DNA from: an uncultured Bryobacteraceae bacterium
GTDB lineage: Bacteria > Acidobacteriota > Terriglobia > Bryobacterales > Bryobacteraceae
Assembly (NCBI GenBank): GCA_955652915.1
Contig: CATPCJ010000079.1
Span: 1 to 53,041, forward strand
Direction: 5' to 3'
DNA length: 53,041 nt
Shown here: in pieces, positions 43,278-51,624 of the stretch
Layout of the letters: every line of letters starts with the position of its first letter
How positions within the stretch are numbered: the stretch's first letter is position 1
Position numbers and translations under genes: made by a program
The notes under the pieces: model-generated
What the model was told of the DNA's origin: nothing
What the model saw: only the letters and a program-made list of their open reading frames with translations
The model's database searches: none

Positions 43278-43856
43278 GTCTACTGTAACTTTGAGAATAT
43301 TGCATCTGCCGCACGGTCATGGTGGAAGCGCCGGCCGGGTTTGTGGAACTGGAGAGGGGTGTGTGCGTGCTGATGTCGAAGGCCACAGGCAATGAGCACC
43401 AAACTCTGAAGGGAGATCCGACGGCCACCAAAATGGTTTGGGGACCGCTCAATCCCCGGCTCGCCTGATAGGATCTTTGGGCGGACTGGTTAATCCCCAA
43501 CGTAGGACGAACACCGCGCCTGCGGTCAGTCCTTTCGCTTAACGGAACCGCGCGCGTCAGCAAGCGATTCTCAAACCCAAGTCCCCCGGCCCAACCAGAA
43601 CACACACCGCACCCATCCGTGGAGTTACTCTCGCCCAGAAAACCCGACCCCGCCCCACTACCTAATGATTTCCTCCGACCTCCAATTCCAACTGAGCCTT
43701 TGTAGGGCGGCCCCCTGGTCCGCGGCTGGCCCTGGCCGGCCTTTCCAGAATACGAAAGATACCGCACCGTGAGCGCCTCTCACCAAGCTGCATCCACCAT
43801 GTAGCTATGGCAAAATAGAATCAACTCTTGCAGCGTGCGCATCGACGTAGCTAAAG
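43278..43856. other. 579-bp intergenic region, no convincing gene
   Basis: This lies between the divergent TIR-glycosyltransferase and efflux genes. A long minus-strand frame (up to 43767) overlaps it, but its translation is low-complexity (GSVGIGGRRKSLGSGAGSGF) without recognisable motifs, so I treat it as non-coding. Repeat D copy 1 is at 43702-43742. Promoters of both genes must lie here, but none is distinctive. Confidence 0.5.
43702..43742. repeat. Repeat family D, copy 1
   Basis: GTAGGGCGGCCCCCTGGTCC, then GCGGCTGGCCCTGGCCGGC. It corresponds to one arm plus the start of the centre of the larger element at 51442-51564. Confidence 0.65.
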
Positions 43857-45065
43857 GTGTCCGTCTTGCCATCCAAGTTCATCATCGTTGCACTTCTGAC
43901 CCTCGCACTCGGTGCTTGCCGCTCGCGTGAAGTGAAATCCGCTGCACCCCCGCCGCTCGTGCCTGTAAGTGTTGCCGTAGCCACCGAAGAGTCTGTGCCG
44001 CGGGAGATCCACGCAATCGGAACGGTGGAACCATCGGCCACCGTGCAGGTAAAATCGCAGATCGCCGGTCAATTGATGGCCGTCCGATTTGTGGAAGGCG
44101 GCGACGTCAAAAAAGGCGACCTGCTGTTTCAAATCGATCCGCGTCCGTATCAGGATGCGCTTCGCCAGGCGGAATCGGCGGTAGCCCGGGATCGCGCGCA
44201 ACTTCGGCAGGCCGAAGCCAACCAAGCCAAAGACAGCGCGCAATTGAAAAACGCGGCCGCAATCGCCGACCGGTGGGAAAGTCTGCAAAAACAGGGTGTC
44301 CTCTCGCGCGAACAAAGTGAGCAGATGCGAACCAATGCCGAAACGTTGCGGGAGTCGATTCGTGCCGATACGGCCGCCATCGAAAGTGCGCGCGCCTCCG
44401 TGGAGAACGATCTCGCGGCGGTGGAGCGGGCCAAGCTCGATCTCAGTTATTGCGAGATTCGCTCGCCGATTTCGGGACGCGCCGGCAATCTTTTGGTGCA
44501 CGCCGGCAACCTGGTAAAGGTTAGCGACGTGCCTCTGGTGGTCATCAATCAAATCGAACCTATCTTCGTAACCTTTGGTGTTCCCGAACAGCACTTGGCG
44601 GACATCCGCAAGAATAGCGGCAATCGAAAACTTCCAGTTCATGTGTCTCCCCAGAACGATCCGGGCAGATCCGCGGCCGGATTTCTATCGGTGATCGACA
44701 ACACCGTCGACAGCACCACCGGGACCATAAAGCTGAAAGCCACCTTCGACAATCACGAACACATTTTGTGGCCCGGCCAGTTCGTAAATACCGATCTCGC
44801 GGTCGACACCTTGAGCAATGTCACGCTGGTGCCGGCGGAAGCAGTGCAGGCCGGCCAGCAGGGACAGTTCATCTATGTGGCGAAGTCCGATCAGTCGGTG
44901 GAGCGGCGAAACGTCACGGTCGGCCAGCCAGTCGATAATCGCGTCATCATCGAAAAGGGAGTAGCGCCGGGCGAGACGGTTGTCACGGATGGGCAGCTCC
45001 GATTATTTCCCGGCGTCCACATTCGTGCGGTTGCGGCCGACAAGCTGGAACCCGGAGGGAACTGA
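43857..45065 (+). CDS. RND efflux periplasmic adaptor (membrane-fusion protein), lipoprotein
   Basis: The 402-residue MdtA/AcrA-type adaptor begins at a GTG (a TTG three codons on is possible). A lipoprotein signal ends LTLALGAC (Cys21). The lipoyl half-motifs are VEPSATVQVKSQIAGQLMAV and CEIRSPISGRAGNLLVHAGN; between them is a long alpha-hairpin (about 100-190, DALRQAESAVARDRAQLRQA). The barrel and membrane-proximal domains include TGTIKLKATFDNHEHILWPG and GVAPGETVVTDGQLRLFPGV. It bridges the inner-membrane pump to an outer-membrane channel. The pump gene starts 2 bp after its stop. No TolC-type gene is in the window, so the channel must be encoded elsewhere. Confidence 0.93.
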   Translation: MSVLPSKFIIVALLTLALGACRSREVKSAAPPPLVPVSVAVATEESVPREIHAIGTVEPSATVQVKSQIAGQLMAVRFVEGGDVKKGDLLFQIDPRPYQDALRQAESAVARDRAQLRQAEANQAKDSAQLKNAAAIADRWESLQKQGVLSREQSEQMRTNAETLRESIRADTAAIESARASVENDLAAVERAKLDLSYCEIRSPISGRAGNLLVHAGNLVKVSDVPLVVINQIEPIFVTFGVPEQHLADIRKNSGNRKLPVHVSPQNDPGRSAAGFLSVIDNTVDSTTGTIKLKATFDNHEHILWPGQFVNTDLAVDTLSNVTLVPAEAVQAGQQGQFIYVAKSDQSVERRNVTVGQPVDNRVIIEKGVAPGETVVTDGQLRLFPGVHIRAVAADKLEPGGN

Positions 45066-45067
45066 GC

Positions 45068-48000
45068 ATGCACGTTTCCCGGATCTTCATCGAGCGGCCT
45101 ATCATGACCGCTCTGATCACGTTCGCGGTCCTTTTGTTCGGCATCGTGGGCTACCGCGCTCTGCCTGTTTCCGAATTACCGAGCGTGGATTACCCCACCA
45201 TTCAAGTCACCGCCGCGCTTCCGGGTGCGAATCCGGAGACCATGGCCGCCTCGGTAGCTACTCCGCTCGAGCGCGAATTTTCAACCATCGCCGGCGTGGA
45301 TTCCATGAGTTCCACCAACTCGCAAGGCGCCACCGTCATCACCGTTCAATTCACGCTGGATCGGAACATCGATGCCGCGGCGCAGGATGTCCAGGCTTCC
45401 ATTACCAAGGCGGGCGGTCAACTGCCGGCGAATATGCCGCGTCCGCCGTCGTATCAAAAAGTGAATCCGGCGGAGCAGCCAATTCTTTATTTGGCCCTCA
45501 GCTCCGACACGCTGCCGCTTTACACGGTGGACAGTTACGGCGAGACTTTGCTTGCCCAACGCATTTCGATGGTGAGCGGCGTTTCGCGCGTGCAAGTATT
45601 CGGTACGCAGAAATACGCAGTCCGCGTTCAACTGGATCCGGATACGCTGACCGCGCGTGACATTGGAATCGATGAAGTGCAGCGGGCTATTCAGGCTAGC
45701 AACACGAATCTGCCGACCGGAAAACTGTGGGGCGACAAGCAGGCATTCACGGTCCAATCCAGCGGCCAGTTGTTTAACGCGGCGGCATATCGACCAATCA
45801 TTGTTGCGTGGCGAAATGGCAATCCAGTGCGCTTGGAACAGCTCGGGCGCGTTGTCGACGGCGTAGAGAATGAACGAACCATCGCCTGGTTCAACGGTAT
45901 TCGCGGCGTGATTCTGGCGGTGCAGCGTCAGCCGGGAACCAACACGGTGGAGGTGGTGGACCACATTCGCAAGCTGCTTCCGGTCCTCCGCACGGAGATT
46001 CCGCAAGCGGTGAATCTCTTGGTGGCATTCGATCGGTCGGAATCCATTCGTCAATCCATCACCGATGTCCGTTTCACCCTGGTGCTGACCATCTGCCTGG
46101 TGATCATGGTCATCTTCCTGTTCTTGCGCAATGTATCGGCGACCCTGATCCCCGGCGCTGTGGTGCCGTTGTCGATTGTCGGAACGTTCGCGGCGATGTA
46201 CCTGTTGGGATACAGCTTGAATAATTTGTCGCTCATGGCGTTGACGCTGTCGGTGGGCTTCGTGGTGGACGACGCCATCGTGATGCTGGAGAACATCGTC
46301 CGTTACATGGAGCTGGGCAAGTCGCGCATGGAAGCAGCGTTGCTCGCGTCCAAGGAAATCGGATTCACCATCGTTTCCATGACGGTGTCGCTGGTGGCGG
46401 TGTTCATCCCGGTGCTGTTCATGGGCGGCATTGTCGGCCGGCTGCTGCACGAATTCGCCGTCACCATCGCGGTGGCCATCTTGATTTCGGGATTCATCTC
46501 CCTGACCTTGACCCCCATGCTCGGCAGCCGCTTCTTACGCATCGACCACACAGCGCGGCACGGCGTTGTGTACCGCACCCTCGAAGCCGGATTTCAGGGC
46601 ATGGCGCGCGCTTACGATTACACGCTCAAGAAAGTCTTACGCCATCAGTTCGCGACGATTCTGTTCGCTCTGGCGTTGTTGGGAGGGACAGTGTGGCAAT
46701 TCTTCATCATGCCCACCGGATTCATTCCCAGCCAGGACAGCGGTTTTTTTATCGCCCTCTCACTGGCCGGCCAGGACATCTCTTTCGATTCGATGTCAAA
46801 GCACCAACACGCCGTAATGACCACTCTGATGCGCGATCCGAACGCCGCCGCCGTGGGCACCTTTATTCCAGGCGGCAATTCCGGGGTCGCGTTCATGCGT
46901 ATGAAGGATCGGCCGGAACGCAAACTGACAGTGGACCAGGTGATGGATGGCATTCGGCCGAAACTCGCGGCGATTCCAGGCCTGATGGTGTTCCTGCAAA
47001 ATCCGCCGCCCATTACCATCAGCGGGCAAATCACAAACAGCCTTTACCAGATGACGCTGCAGAGCGGGAATCTGAAAGAGATCTACGACTGGGCGCCGAA
47101 ACTCGCGGCAAAAATGCGCAGCCTGCCTGGCTTCCTGGATGTCACTTCGGATCTGCAAATCAATAGTCCGCAGGTGCTGGTGGATATTGAACGCGATCGC
47201 GCGCAGGCGCTGGGCGTTACTCCGGCACAGATTCAGAACGCGCTGTTCACGGCGTATGGCGATCGGCAGGTGTCAACCATTTACACGCCCGCCGAGGAAT
47301 ACGCGGTGATCACCGAAGTGGCCCCGCAATATCAGCGGGACCCCACGGCGCTGTCGAAGTTATACGTTCGATCTTCGCAAGGGCCGCTGGTGCCGTTGGA
47401 TGCCGTGATGAAAATCCATCGCACCGTCGGACCGCTCAACGTCAACCATTTCGGGCAGCTTCCGGCAGTGACGGTTTCGTTCAACCTCAAGCCCGGATTT
47501 TCGTTGGGCCAAGCCGCTCAGCAAGTGGACAGCGCCGTGCAAGAGCTGCGCATGCCGCCTACCATCAGCGCAAATTTCCAGGGCACCGTCAAGGAATTTC
47601 AGAAGTCGTTCCAGGGAATGTCGATTTTGCTGATCGTGGCGATCCTGGTAATTTATATCGTGCTGGGGATCCTGTACGAAAGCTTCATCCATCCCATCAC
47701 GATTCTTTCCGGACTGCCATCGGCCGTGTTTGGCGCTCTGCTCACGCTCAAGATTTTCCATAAGGAGCTGGACCTGTACGCGTTCGTGGGTTTGATCATG
47801 CTCTTCGGGGTCGTGAAAAAGAACGCCATCATGATGATCGACTTTGCGCTGGAAGCCCAGCGCGTGGAAGGCAAGAACCCCGTCGATGCGATCTATGAAG
47901 GCTGCACGCTGCGCTTTCGACCCATCATGATGACGACAGTAGCGGCTCTGTTTGGAACTCTCCCGATCGCGGTAGGCATTGGTGAAGGCGCCGACTCCCG

Positions 48001-48160
48001 GCAACCGCTGGGACTGGCAGTAGTAGGCGGATTGGTGGTGTCGCAACTTTTGACGCTCTACATCACGCCGGTCATTTATCTATACATGGAACGTTTGCAA
48101 GCGCGTCTCCGAGGCCGGCAGACGACAACACGCGAACAGCCCGAATTGGTGCGCGCGTGA
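45068..48160 (+). CDS. RND multidrug efflux pump, inner-membrane transporter (HAE1 type)
   Basis: The 1030-residue transporter is full-length for the AcrB/MdtB class. The N-terminal cytoplasmic segment and first helix are FIERPIMTALITFAVLLFGI. The porter domain contains LPSVDYPTIQVTAALPGANP and STNSQGATVITVQFTLDRNI. The proton-relay aspartates lie in SVGFVVDDAIVMLENIVRYM (Asp401-Asp402, TM4). The second half repeats the layout, with GLIMLFGVVKKNAIMMIDFA in place of TM10-11 and RFRPIMMTTVAALFGTLPIA. It uses the proton gradient to export drugs or other amphiphiles from the periplasm. It is in one unit with the adaptor. No adjacent regulator was found; substrate range cannot be told. Confidence 0.95.
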   Translation: MHVSRIFIERPIMTALITFAVLLFGIVGYRALPVSELPSVDYPTIQVTAALPGANPETMAASVATPLEREFSTIAGVDSMSSTNSQGATVITVQFTLDRNIDAAAQDVQASITKAGGQLPANMPRPPSYQKVNPAEQPILYLALSSDTLPLYTVDSYGETLLAQRISMVSGVSRVQVFGTQKYAVRVQLDPDTLTARDIGIDEVQRAIQASNTNLPTGKLWGDKQAFTVQSSGQLFNAAAYRPIIVAWRNGNPVRLEQLGRVVDGVENERTIAWFNGIRGVILAVQRQPGTNTVEVVDHIRKLLPVLRTEIPQAVNLLVAFDRSESIRQSITDVRFTLVLTICLVIMVIFLFLRNVSATLIPGAVVPLSIVGTFAAMYLLGYSLNNLSLMALTLSVGFVVDDAIVMLENIVRYMELGKSRMEAALLASKEIGFTIVSMTVSLVAVFIPVLFMGGIVGRLLHEFAVTIAVAILISGFISLTLTPMLGSRFLRIDHTARHGVVYRTLEAGFQGMARAYDYTLKKVLRHQFATILFALALLGGTVWQFFIMPTGFIPSQDSGFFIALSLAGQDISFDSMSKHQHAVMTTLMRDPNAAAVGTFIPGGNSGVAFMRMKDRPERKLTVDQVMDGIRPKLAAIPGLMVFLQNPPPITISGQITNSLYQMTLQSGNLKEIYDWAPKLAAKMRSLPGFLDVTSDLQINSPQVLVDIERDRAQALGVTPAQIQNALFTAYGDRQVSTIYTPAEEYAVITEVAPQYQRDPTALSKLYVRSSQGPLVPLDAVMKIHRTVGPLNVNHFGQLPAVTVSFNLKPGFSLGQAAQQVDSAVQELRMPPTISANFQGTVKEFQKSFQGMSILLIVAILVIYIVLGILYESFIHPITILSGLPSAVFGALLTLKIFHKELDLYAFVGLIMLFGVVKKNAIMMIDFALEAQRVEGKNPVDAIYEGCTLRFRPIMMTTVAALFGTLPIAVGIGEGADSRQPLGLAVVGGLVVSQLLTLYITPVIYLYMERLQARLRGRQTTTREQPELVRA

Positions 48161-48210
48161 AGTCCGGAGCACCGCGTTCACAGTTTCTGACAATCAGATA
48201 AGCTGAAAGC

Positions 48211-48393
48211 ATGGCAGGCAAGGCAAGTACAACACGGGAACCGATCGGTCTCGTCGTGAAGCCTAAACGGTTGGTTGATGCACAAGACACGCTAACTCCT
48301 GCGGAGGCAAAGATGGTGCGTCGTGGAATGAAGCAAATCAAGGAGGGCCGGTTCAAGTCGTGGCGCGACGTGAAAGATGAATTGGGTCGTTAG
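48211..48393 (+). CDS. Small antitoxin-like protein, 60 residues
   Basis: MAGKASTTREPIGLVVKPKR is followed by LTPAEAKMVRRGMKQIKEGR, then KSWRDVKDELGR. The ending (xxWxxVKxELG-) is the conserved tail of many RelB/ParD-like antitoxins that precede RelE/ParE toxins. The next frame, encoding toxin-like sequence, starts at an ATG inside its last codons (48377). No clear DNA-binding motif is visible; the N-terminus is basic. The toxin is frameshifted, so the antitoxin may be under relaxed selection. It lies 50 bp after the efflux pump stop on the same strand and probably has its own promoter. Confidence 0.65.
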   Translation: MAGKASTTREPIGLVVKPKRLVDAQDTLTPAEAKMVRRGMKQIKEGRFKSWRDVKDELGR

Positions 48394-48642
48394 AATATCG
48401 GGCGAAGCACAGATGTTTATTGGCGCTTATCGGACAAAATTCGCCGCCAAATTTCCCATAGCATCAACCAGATGGAACAAGACTTGTTCCGTGGCGATGT
48501 GAAACCGCTCAAGGGCAAAGGATGGAAGGGTTACTATCGCAAGCGCGCCGGTGATTACCGGATCATCTTTGTCGTGCATCACGAGCGGAGATTCATTGAT
48601 GTCTCCTGGGTTGTCCCAAGGTCGGAGAAGACGTACCGCTAA
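48377..48642 (+). pseudogene. RelE/ParE-type toxin, frameshifted
   Basis: The ATG overlaps the antitoxin by 17 nt and gives MNWVVRISGEAQMFIGAYR, a typical RelE/ParE opening. The rest of the toxin continues in a different frame: WRLSDKIRRQISHSINQMEQ, VKPLKGKGWKGYYRKRAGDY, RIIFVVHHERRFIDVSWVVP and RSEKTYR followed by TAA. RxGDYRIIF and the final RxxxYR are the conserved RelE core. The two parts join near 48410-48425, so one base was lost (or two gained) relative to an intact gene. Either the toxin is dead or the sequence has an error there. The end is 9 bp from the convergent LolC/E gene. No start codon exists in the second frame before residue 25. Confidence 0.7.
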
Positions 48643-48651
48643 AACAGTTGC

Positions 48652-49890
48652 TTATTCATACCGTAATGCCTCAACCGGCGCAATCCGCGTCGCATTTCTA
48701 GCCGGATATAACGTTGCGATGAAGCTCACGAAAATGGCCGCAGCCGCGATCCAGATACCATCTTGCCAGCGCGGACTGAACGGCACATAGCCCACCGAAT
48801 AGACTTCTTGATTCAACGGCAGCCAATGATATTGGTTCGCCAGGAACGAAAGGGTGTAGCCCGCGGCGAGTCCGATCACCGTGCCGACGGCACCGATCAG
48901 CACGCCTTGCAGCATGAATATCTTGCGGATCTGCTGGCGTTTCGCGCCCATCGACATCAGCACGGCGATGTCGCGATTCTTTTCCATCACCATCATGATC
49001 AGAGTGATCAAAATGTTGAGAGCGGCCACAAGCTGAATCAGTCCGATGGTGATTGCGGTAACGACCTTCTCGGTATTCAGCGCGCCCAGAATCTGGTGAA
49101 ACTGTTCCATCCAGGTTTTTGCGGCTAGCTTTCCGCCGGCGATTTTTTCCGCCGACTCGGCCACTTGAGGCGCCTGGTAGATGTCGTCCAGACGAAGCTC
49201 AATCGTGTTCACCACGTTTTTCACGGAGAAGACTTGCTGAGCCGATTCCAAGGCGGTGAAGGCCCAAAGCGCATCCACCTCATAGAAGCCCGATTCGAAA
49301 ATGCCTACCACGCGAAACTGAAACCGCGTGAGATGTGGACCGAACGGCGTCAGTGGAGCCTGCGGTGGAATGATGTTGACCACGCTATGCAATAGCATGC
49401 CGGTGTTCCGGGCCAGGCTCGCTCCCAGAATGATGCCGGGTAGCCCGCTGGTGTTCTTCAGATCTTCAAACGACCCCTGTTTCAGATGCAGCAGCATTTC
49501 CGGCGGCGCGTCCACCGGGATGCCTTTCATCTCGGCTCCGCCTGCTTGGCCACCACCTAATGGACCAGCGAGCAAAACCGTTCCGTATAAGACCGGGGAC
49601 GCATTCACCACGTGCGGAATCTTGCGCAAGGGTGGAACCAACTCCGTCCAGTTCGAGATTCCCTCGGACGATTCCTTTTCCAGCAGCATCACGTGCGCCG
49701 TGGCTCCCAGCAGGCTGCGCTGCAGCGTATTGCGGAAGCCGTTATTGATGGCGAGGCCGATCACCAGCGCCATCGCACCGGCCGCGACCCCGATGATGGA
49801 GATCACGGTAATCACGGAAATGACCGCCTGCTTGCGTTTCGCGCGCAGGTAACGTGCAGCGACGAAGAACTCGAAGAATTGCGTACTCAT
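48652..49890 (-). CDS. LolC/LolE-type lipoprotein-releasing ABC permease
   Basis: The product has about 412 residues and four membrane segments. The first is at about 24-50 (VISVITVISIIGVAAGAMALVIG), after FVAARYLRAKRKQAV, the hallmark start of LolC/E. A periplasmic domain of about 220 residues follows (with LVPPLRKIPHVVNASPVLYG and GIILGASLARNTGML). The C-terminal FtsX part has LNILITLIMMVMEKNRDIAV, LMSMGAKRQQIRKIFMLQG and LYPARNATRIAPVEALRYE. It extracts lipoproteins from the inner membrane with an ATPase (LolD) that is not in this window. The ATG at 49890 is inside one arm of the 31-bp inverted repeat; an earlier open stretch is repeat sequence. It follows lysS on the same strand. Confidence 0.9.
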   Translation of the reverse strand: MSTQFFEFFVAARYLRAKRKQAVISVITVISIIGVAAGAMALVIGLAINNGFRNTLQRSLLGATAHVMLLEKESSEGISNWTELVPPLRKIPHVVNASPVLYGTVLLAGPLGGGQAGGAEMKGIPVDAPPEMLLHLKQGSFEDLKNTSGLPGIILGASLARNTGMLLHSVVNIIPPQAPLTPFGPHLTRFQFRVVGIFESGFYEVDALWAFTALESAQQVFSVKNVVNTIELRLDDIYQAPQVAESAEKIAGGKLAAKTWMEQFHQILGALNTEKVVTAITIGLIQLVAALNILITLIMMVMEKNRDIAVLMSMGAKRQQIRKIFMLQGVLIGAVGTVIGLAAGYTLSFLANQYHWLPLNQEVYSVGYVPFSPRWQDGIWIAAAAIFVSFIATLYPARNATRIAPVEALRYE

Positions 49891-49989
49891 GAAACAATGA
49901 GGTGACAGCCACCTCATTCACCGCCGTCCGATTACGGGGTTGGGCCACTGGATATCGATGAATGAGGTGGCTGTCACCTCATTGTTTCA
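49890..49989. repeat. Repeat family E, copy 2: 31-bp perfect inverted repeat
   Basis: Arms 49890-49920 and 49959-49989 are exact reverse complements and enclose 38 bp. One arm reaches the first base of the LolC/E start codon, the other covers the last codons and stop of lysS (TGA at 49979-49981). The core GGTGACAGCCACC is related to the palindrome at 1820-1836. On the lysS transcript it would fold into a long hairpin between the two genes. Confidence 0.85.
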
Positions 49990-51378
49990 CAGCTTCTGGC
50001 CGGAGTAGCGGAAACAGAATCACGTCGCGTATGGATCGCGAATTGGTCAGAATCATCGTGAGCCGGTCGATCCCGATACCCTCGCCGCCGGTGGGCGGCA
50101 TGCCGTAAGATAACGCCCGGACGTAATCTTCGTCCATCTGGTGAGCCTCCTCGTCCCCCTTTTCGCGCATGTCCAGTTGCATCTCGAAGCGGCGGCGCTG
50201 CTCCCGCGGATCGTTCAACTCCGTAAACGCGTTGCCGATCTCCATGCCCGCCACAAAAATCTCAAAGCGTTCGACGAACGCCGGGTCGTCCGGCTTGTTC
50301 TTTGAAAGCGGTGACACCTCCACCGGATAGTCGTAAACCATGGTTGGCTGGATCAGCGTCGACTCGATGTTGCGCTCGAACGCCTCCACTAGTTCATGCC
50401 CTTTTAAGCTCGGATCGCCGGCCGCTTCGCGCATCGTGATGCGGCGGAACTTTCCGAAGTCGATCTGCTGGCCCTGATACTCCACGACGGCGGACCCTGT
50501 CGCATCAATCGCCGTCTGCCGCAACAGTTCCTCGGAAAGATCCATCAAGCCGTGGTAATCGGTATAGGCCTGATAAAACTCGAGCATGGTGAATTCGGGA
50601 TTGTGATGCGTGGAGATTCCCTCGTTGCGAAAGTTACGGTTGATCTCATATACCCGATCGATGCCTCCCACCACCAGCCGTTTCAAATACAGCTCAGGCG
50701 CGATTCGAAGATACAGGTCGATATCCAGCGTGTTGTGATGTGTGGTGAAAGGCCGCGCCGCGGCTCCGCCATAAATTGCCTGCAACATGGGCGTCTCCAC
50801 TTCCAGAAAGCCACGCTCTTCCAGTTGGCGGCGCAGTGAAGAGATAATTTTCGCGCGCGTCACGAATACTTTGCGGACCTCCTGGTTGGCGATCAGATCC
50901 AGGTAGCGTTGCCGGTAACGGGTCTCGACGTCTTCCAATCCGTGCCACTTTTCCGGCATCGAGTGCAGCGTCTTCGCCAGGAAATGCAGGCGTTCGACAT
51001 GCACGCTCAGTTCGCCGGTCTTGGTGCGAAAGAGATATCCATCCACGCCTACGATGTCGCCGATGTCCAGCAGTTGATACAGGGCGAAATCCTTTTCACC
51101 GGCCGAATCCTTGCGGACGTAGATCTGCATGCGCTGGCCGTCTTGCAGCAGATGCGCGAATCCAGCCTTGCCCATGCGGCGAACGGTAACTATACGCCCC
51201 GCGATGCGCACGTTCACGCGCGGCTCTAGTTGCTCGGCGGTCTTTCCGGCGTACTCGGCCAGAATCCGTGGAATCGTGTGCGTGAAATCGAATCGATGGC
51301 CGTAAGCTTGAAAGCCCAACGCCTCAATTTCCGCGATGCGGCCGATGCGCTGCTGGTACAACTCGTCTTCAATGGACA
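49979..51378 (-). CDS. lysS: Lysyl-tRNA synthetase, class II
   Basis: It charges tRNA-Lys with lysine in the cytoplasm. From the TTG used here it has 466 residues. The N-terminal anticodon-binding OB fold contains [20 protein letters not shown] and [17 protein letters not shown]. The class II core shows motif 1 ([17 protein letters not shown]), motif 2 ([26 protein letters not shown] in pieces) and motif 3 ([14 protein letters not shown]). AGGAG lies 8 nt before the TTG, which sets the start; longer frames reach an ATG at 51406 inside a repeat copy. The last residues (EAVKQ) and the stop are repeat-derived. Confidence 0.95.
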
Positions 51379-51386
51379 ATAGTGGA

Positions 51387-51391
51387 CTCCT
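51387..51391 (-). promoter_or_regulatory. Ribosome-binding site that sets the lysS TTG start
   Basis: AGGAG on the minus strand, 8 nt before TTG at 51378. An in-frame ATG at 51406 has no comparable site and sits in repeat B-like sequence, so the TTG is preferred. Confidence 0.6.
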
Positions 51392-51405
51392 GTGTTTGAA
51401 GTTCA

Positions 51406-51432
51406 TGGAGGCAAGAGTGCCCAATGCCACTT
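51406..51432. repeat. Repeat family B, partial copy
   Basis: GGAGGCAAGAGTGCCCAATG followed by CCAC, a diverged core of family B just upstream of lysS. A second partial copy is at 51586-51610. Confidence 0.5.
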
Positions 51433-51441
51433 AGCCTTCCA

Positions 51442-51564
51442 GTGGGGCGGACCCCCTGGTCCGCGCGGGTCCCCCTGGACCCGCTATTGATTCGAGGAAA
51501 CCAGTCGTTGCCGGCCGGGAAGGCCGGCCAGGGGGCCGGCCGCGGACCAGGGGGTCCGCCCCAC
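51442..51564. repeat. Repeat family D, copy 2: element with 24-bp perfect inverted ends
   Basis: The ends 51442-51465 and 51541-51564 are exact reverse complements (GGGCGGACCCCCTGGTCC core). The 75-bp centre has a second palindrome (GCCGGCCGGGAAGGCCGGCC-type). It occupies most of the gap between the divergent lysS and glycosyltransferase genes. Size and perfect ends suggest a mobile miniature element; no target duplication was established. Confidence 0.8.
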
Positions 51565-51585
51565 GATTGATGCAAGTGTTCTGAC

Positions 51586-51610
51586 ATTGGACAAGAGTGC
51601 CTGTGCCACA
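51586..51610. repeat. Repeat family B, partial copy next to a promoter-like box
   Basis: ATTGGACAAGAGTGCCTGTG and CCACA. It lies directly upstream of TATAAT (51613-51618), so the repeat may contribute the -35 side of the promoter of the next gene. Confidence 0.5.
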
Positions 51611-51612
51611 AG

Positions 51613-51618
51613 TATAAT
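51613..51618 (+). promoter_or_regulatory. Perfect -10 box close to a glycosyltransferase start
   Basis: TATAAT ends 6 nt before the TTG used as start of the glycosyltransferase gene, so transcription would begin at or just after the start codon. There is no good -35 at standard spacing (TTGGAC is 20 bp away). Either the mRNA is leaderless or the protein starts later. Confidence 0.4.
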
Positions 51619-51624
51619 TGACCG

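Noticed and set aside
43168..43767. Open minus-strand frame of 199 codons upstream of and overlapping the TIR gene
   Set aside because: It overlaps the TIR domain in another frame and the rest is Gly/Ser/Arg-rich without motifs, and it passes through repeat D.
45281..46450. Open minus-strand frame of 389 codons
   Set aside because: Antisense to the RND pump; composition is low-information (HRQRHERQ, QHRD repeats).
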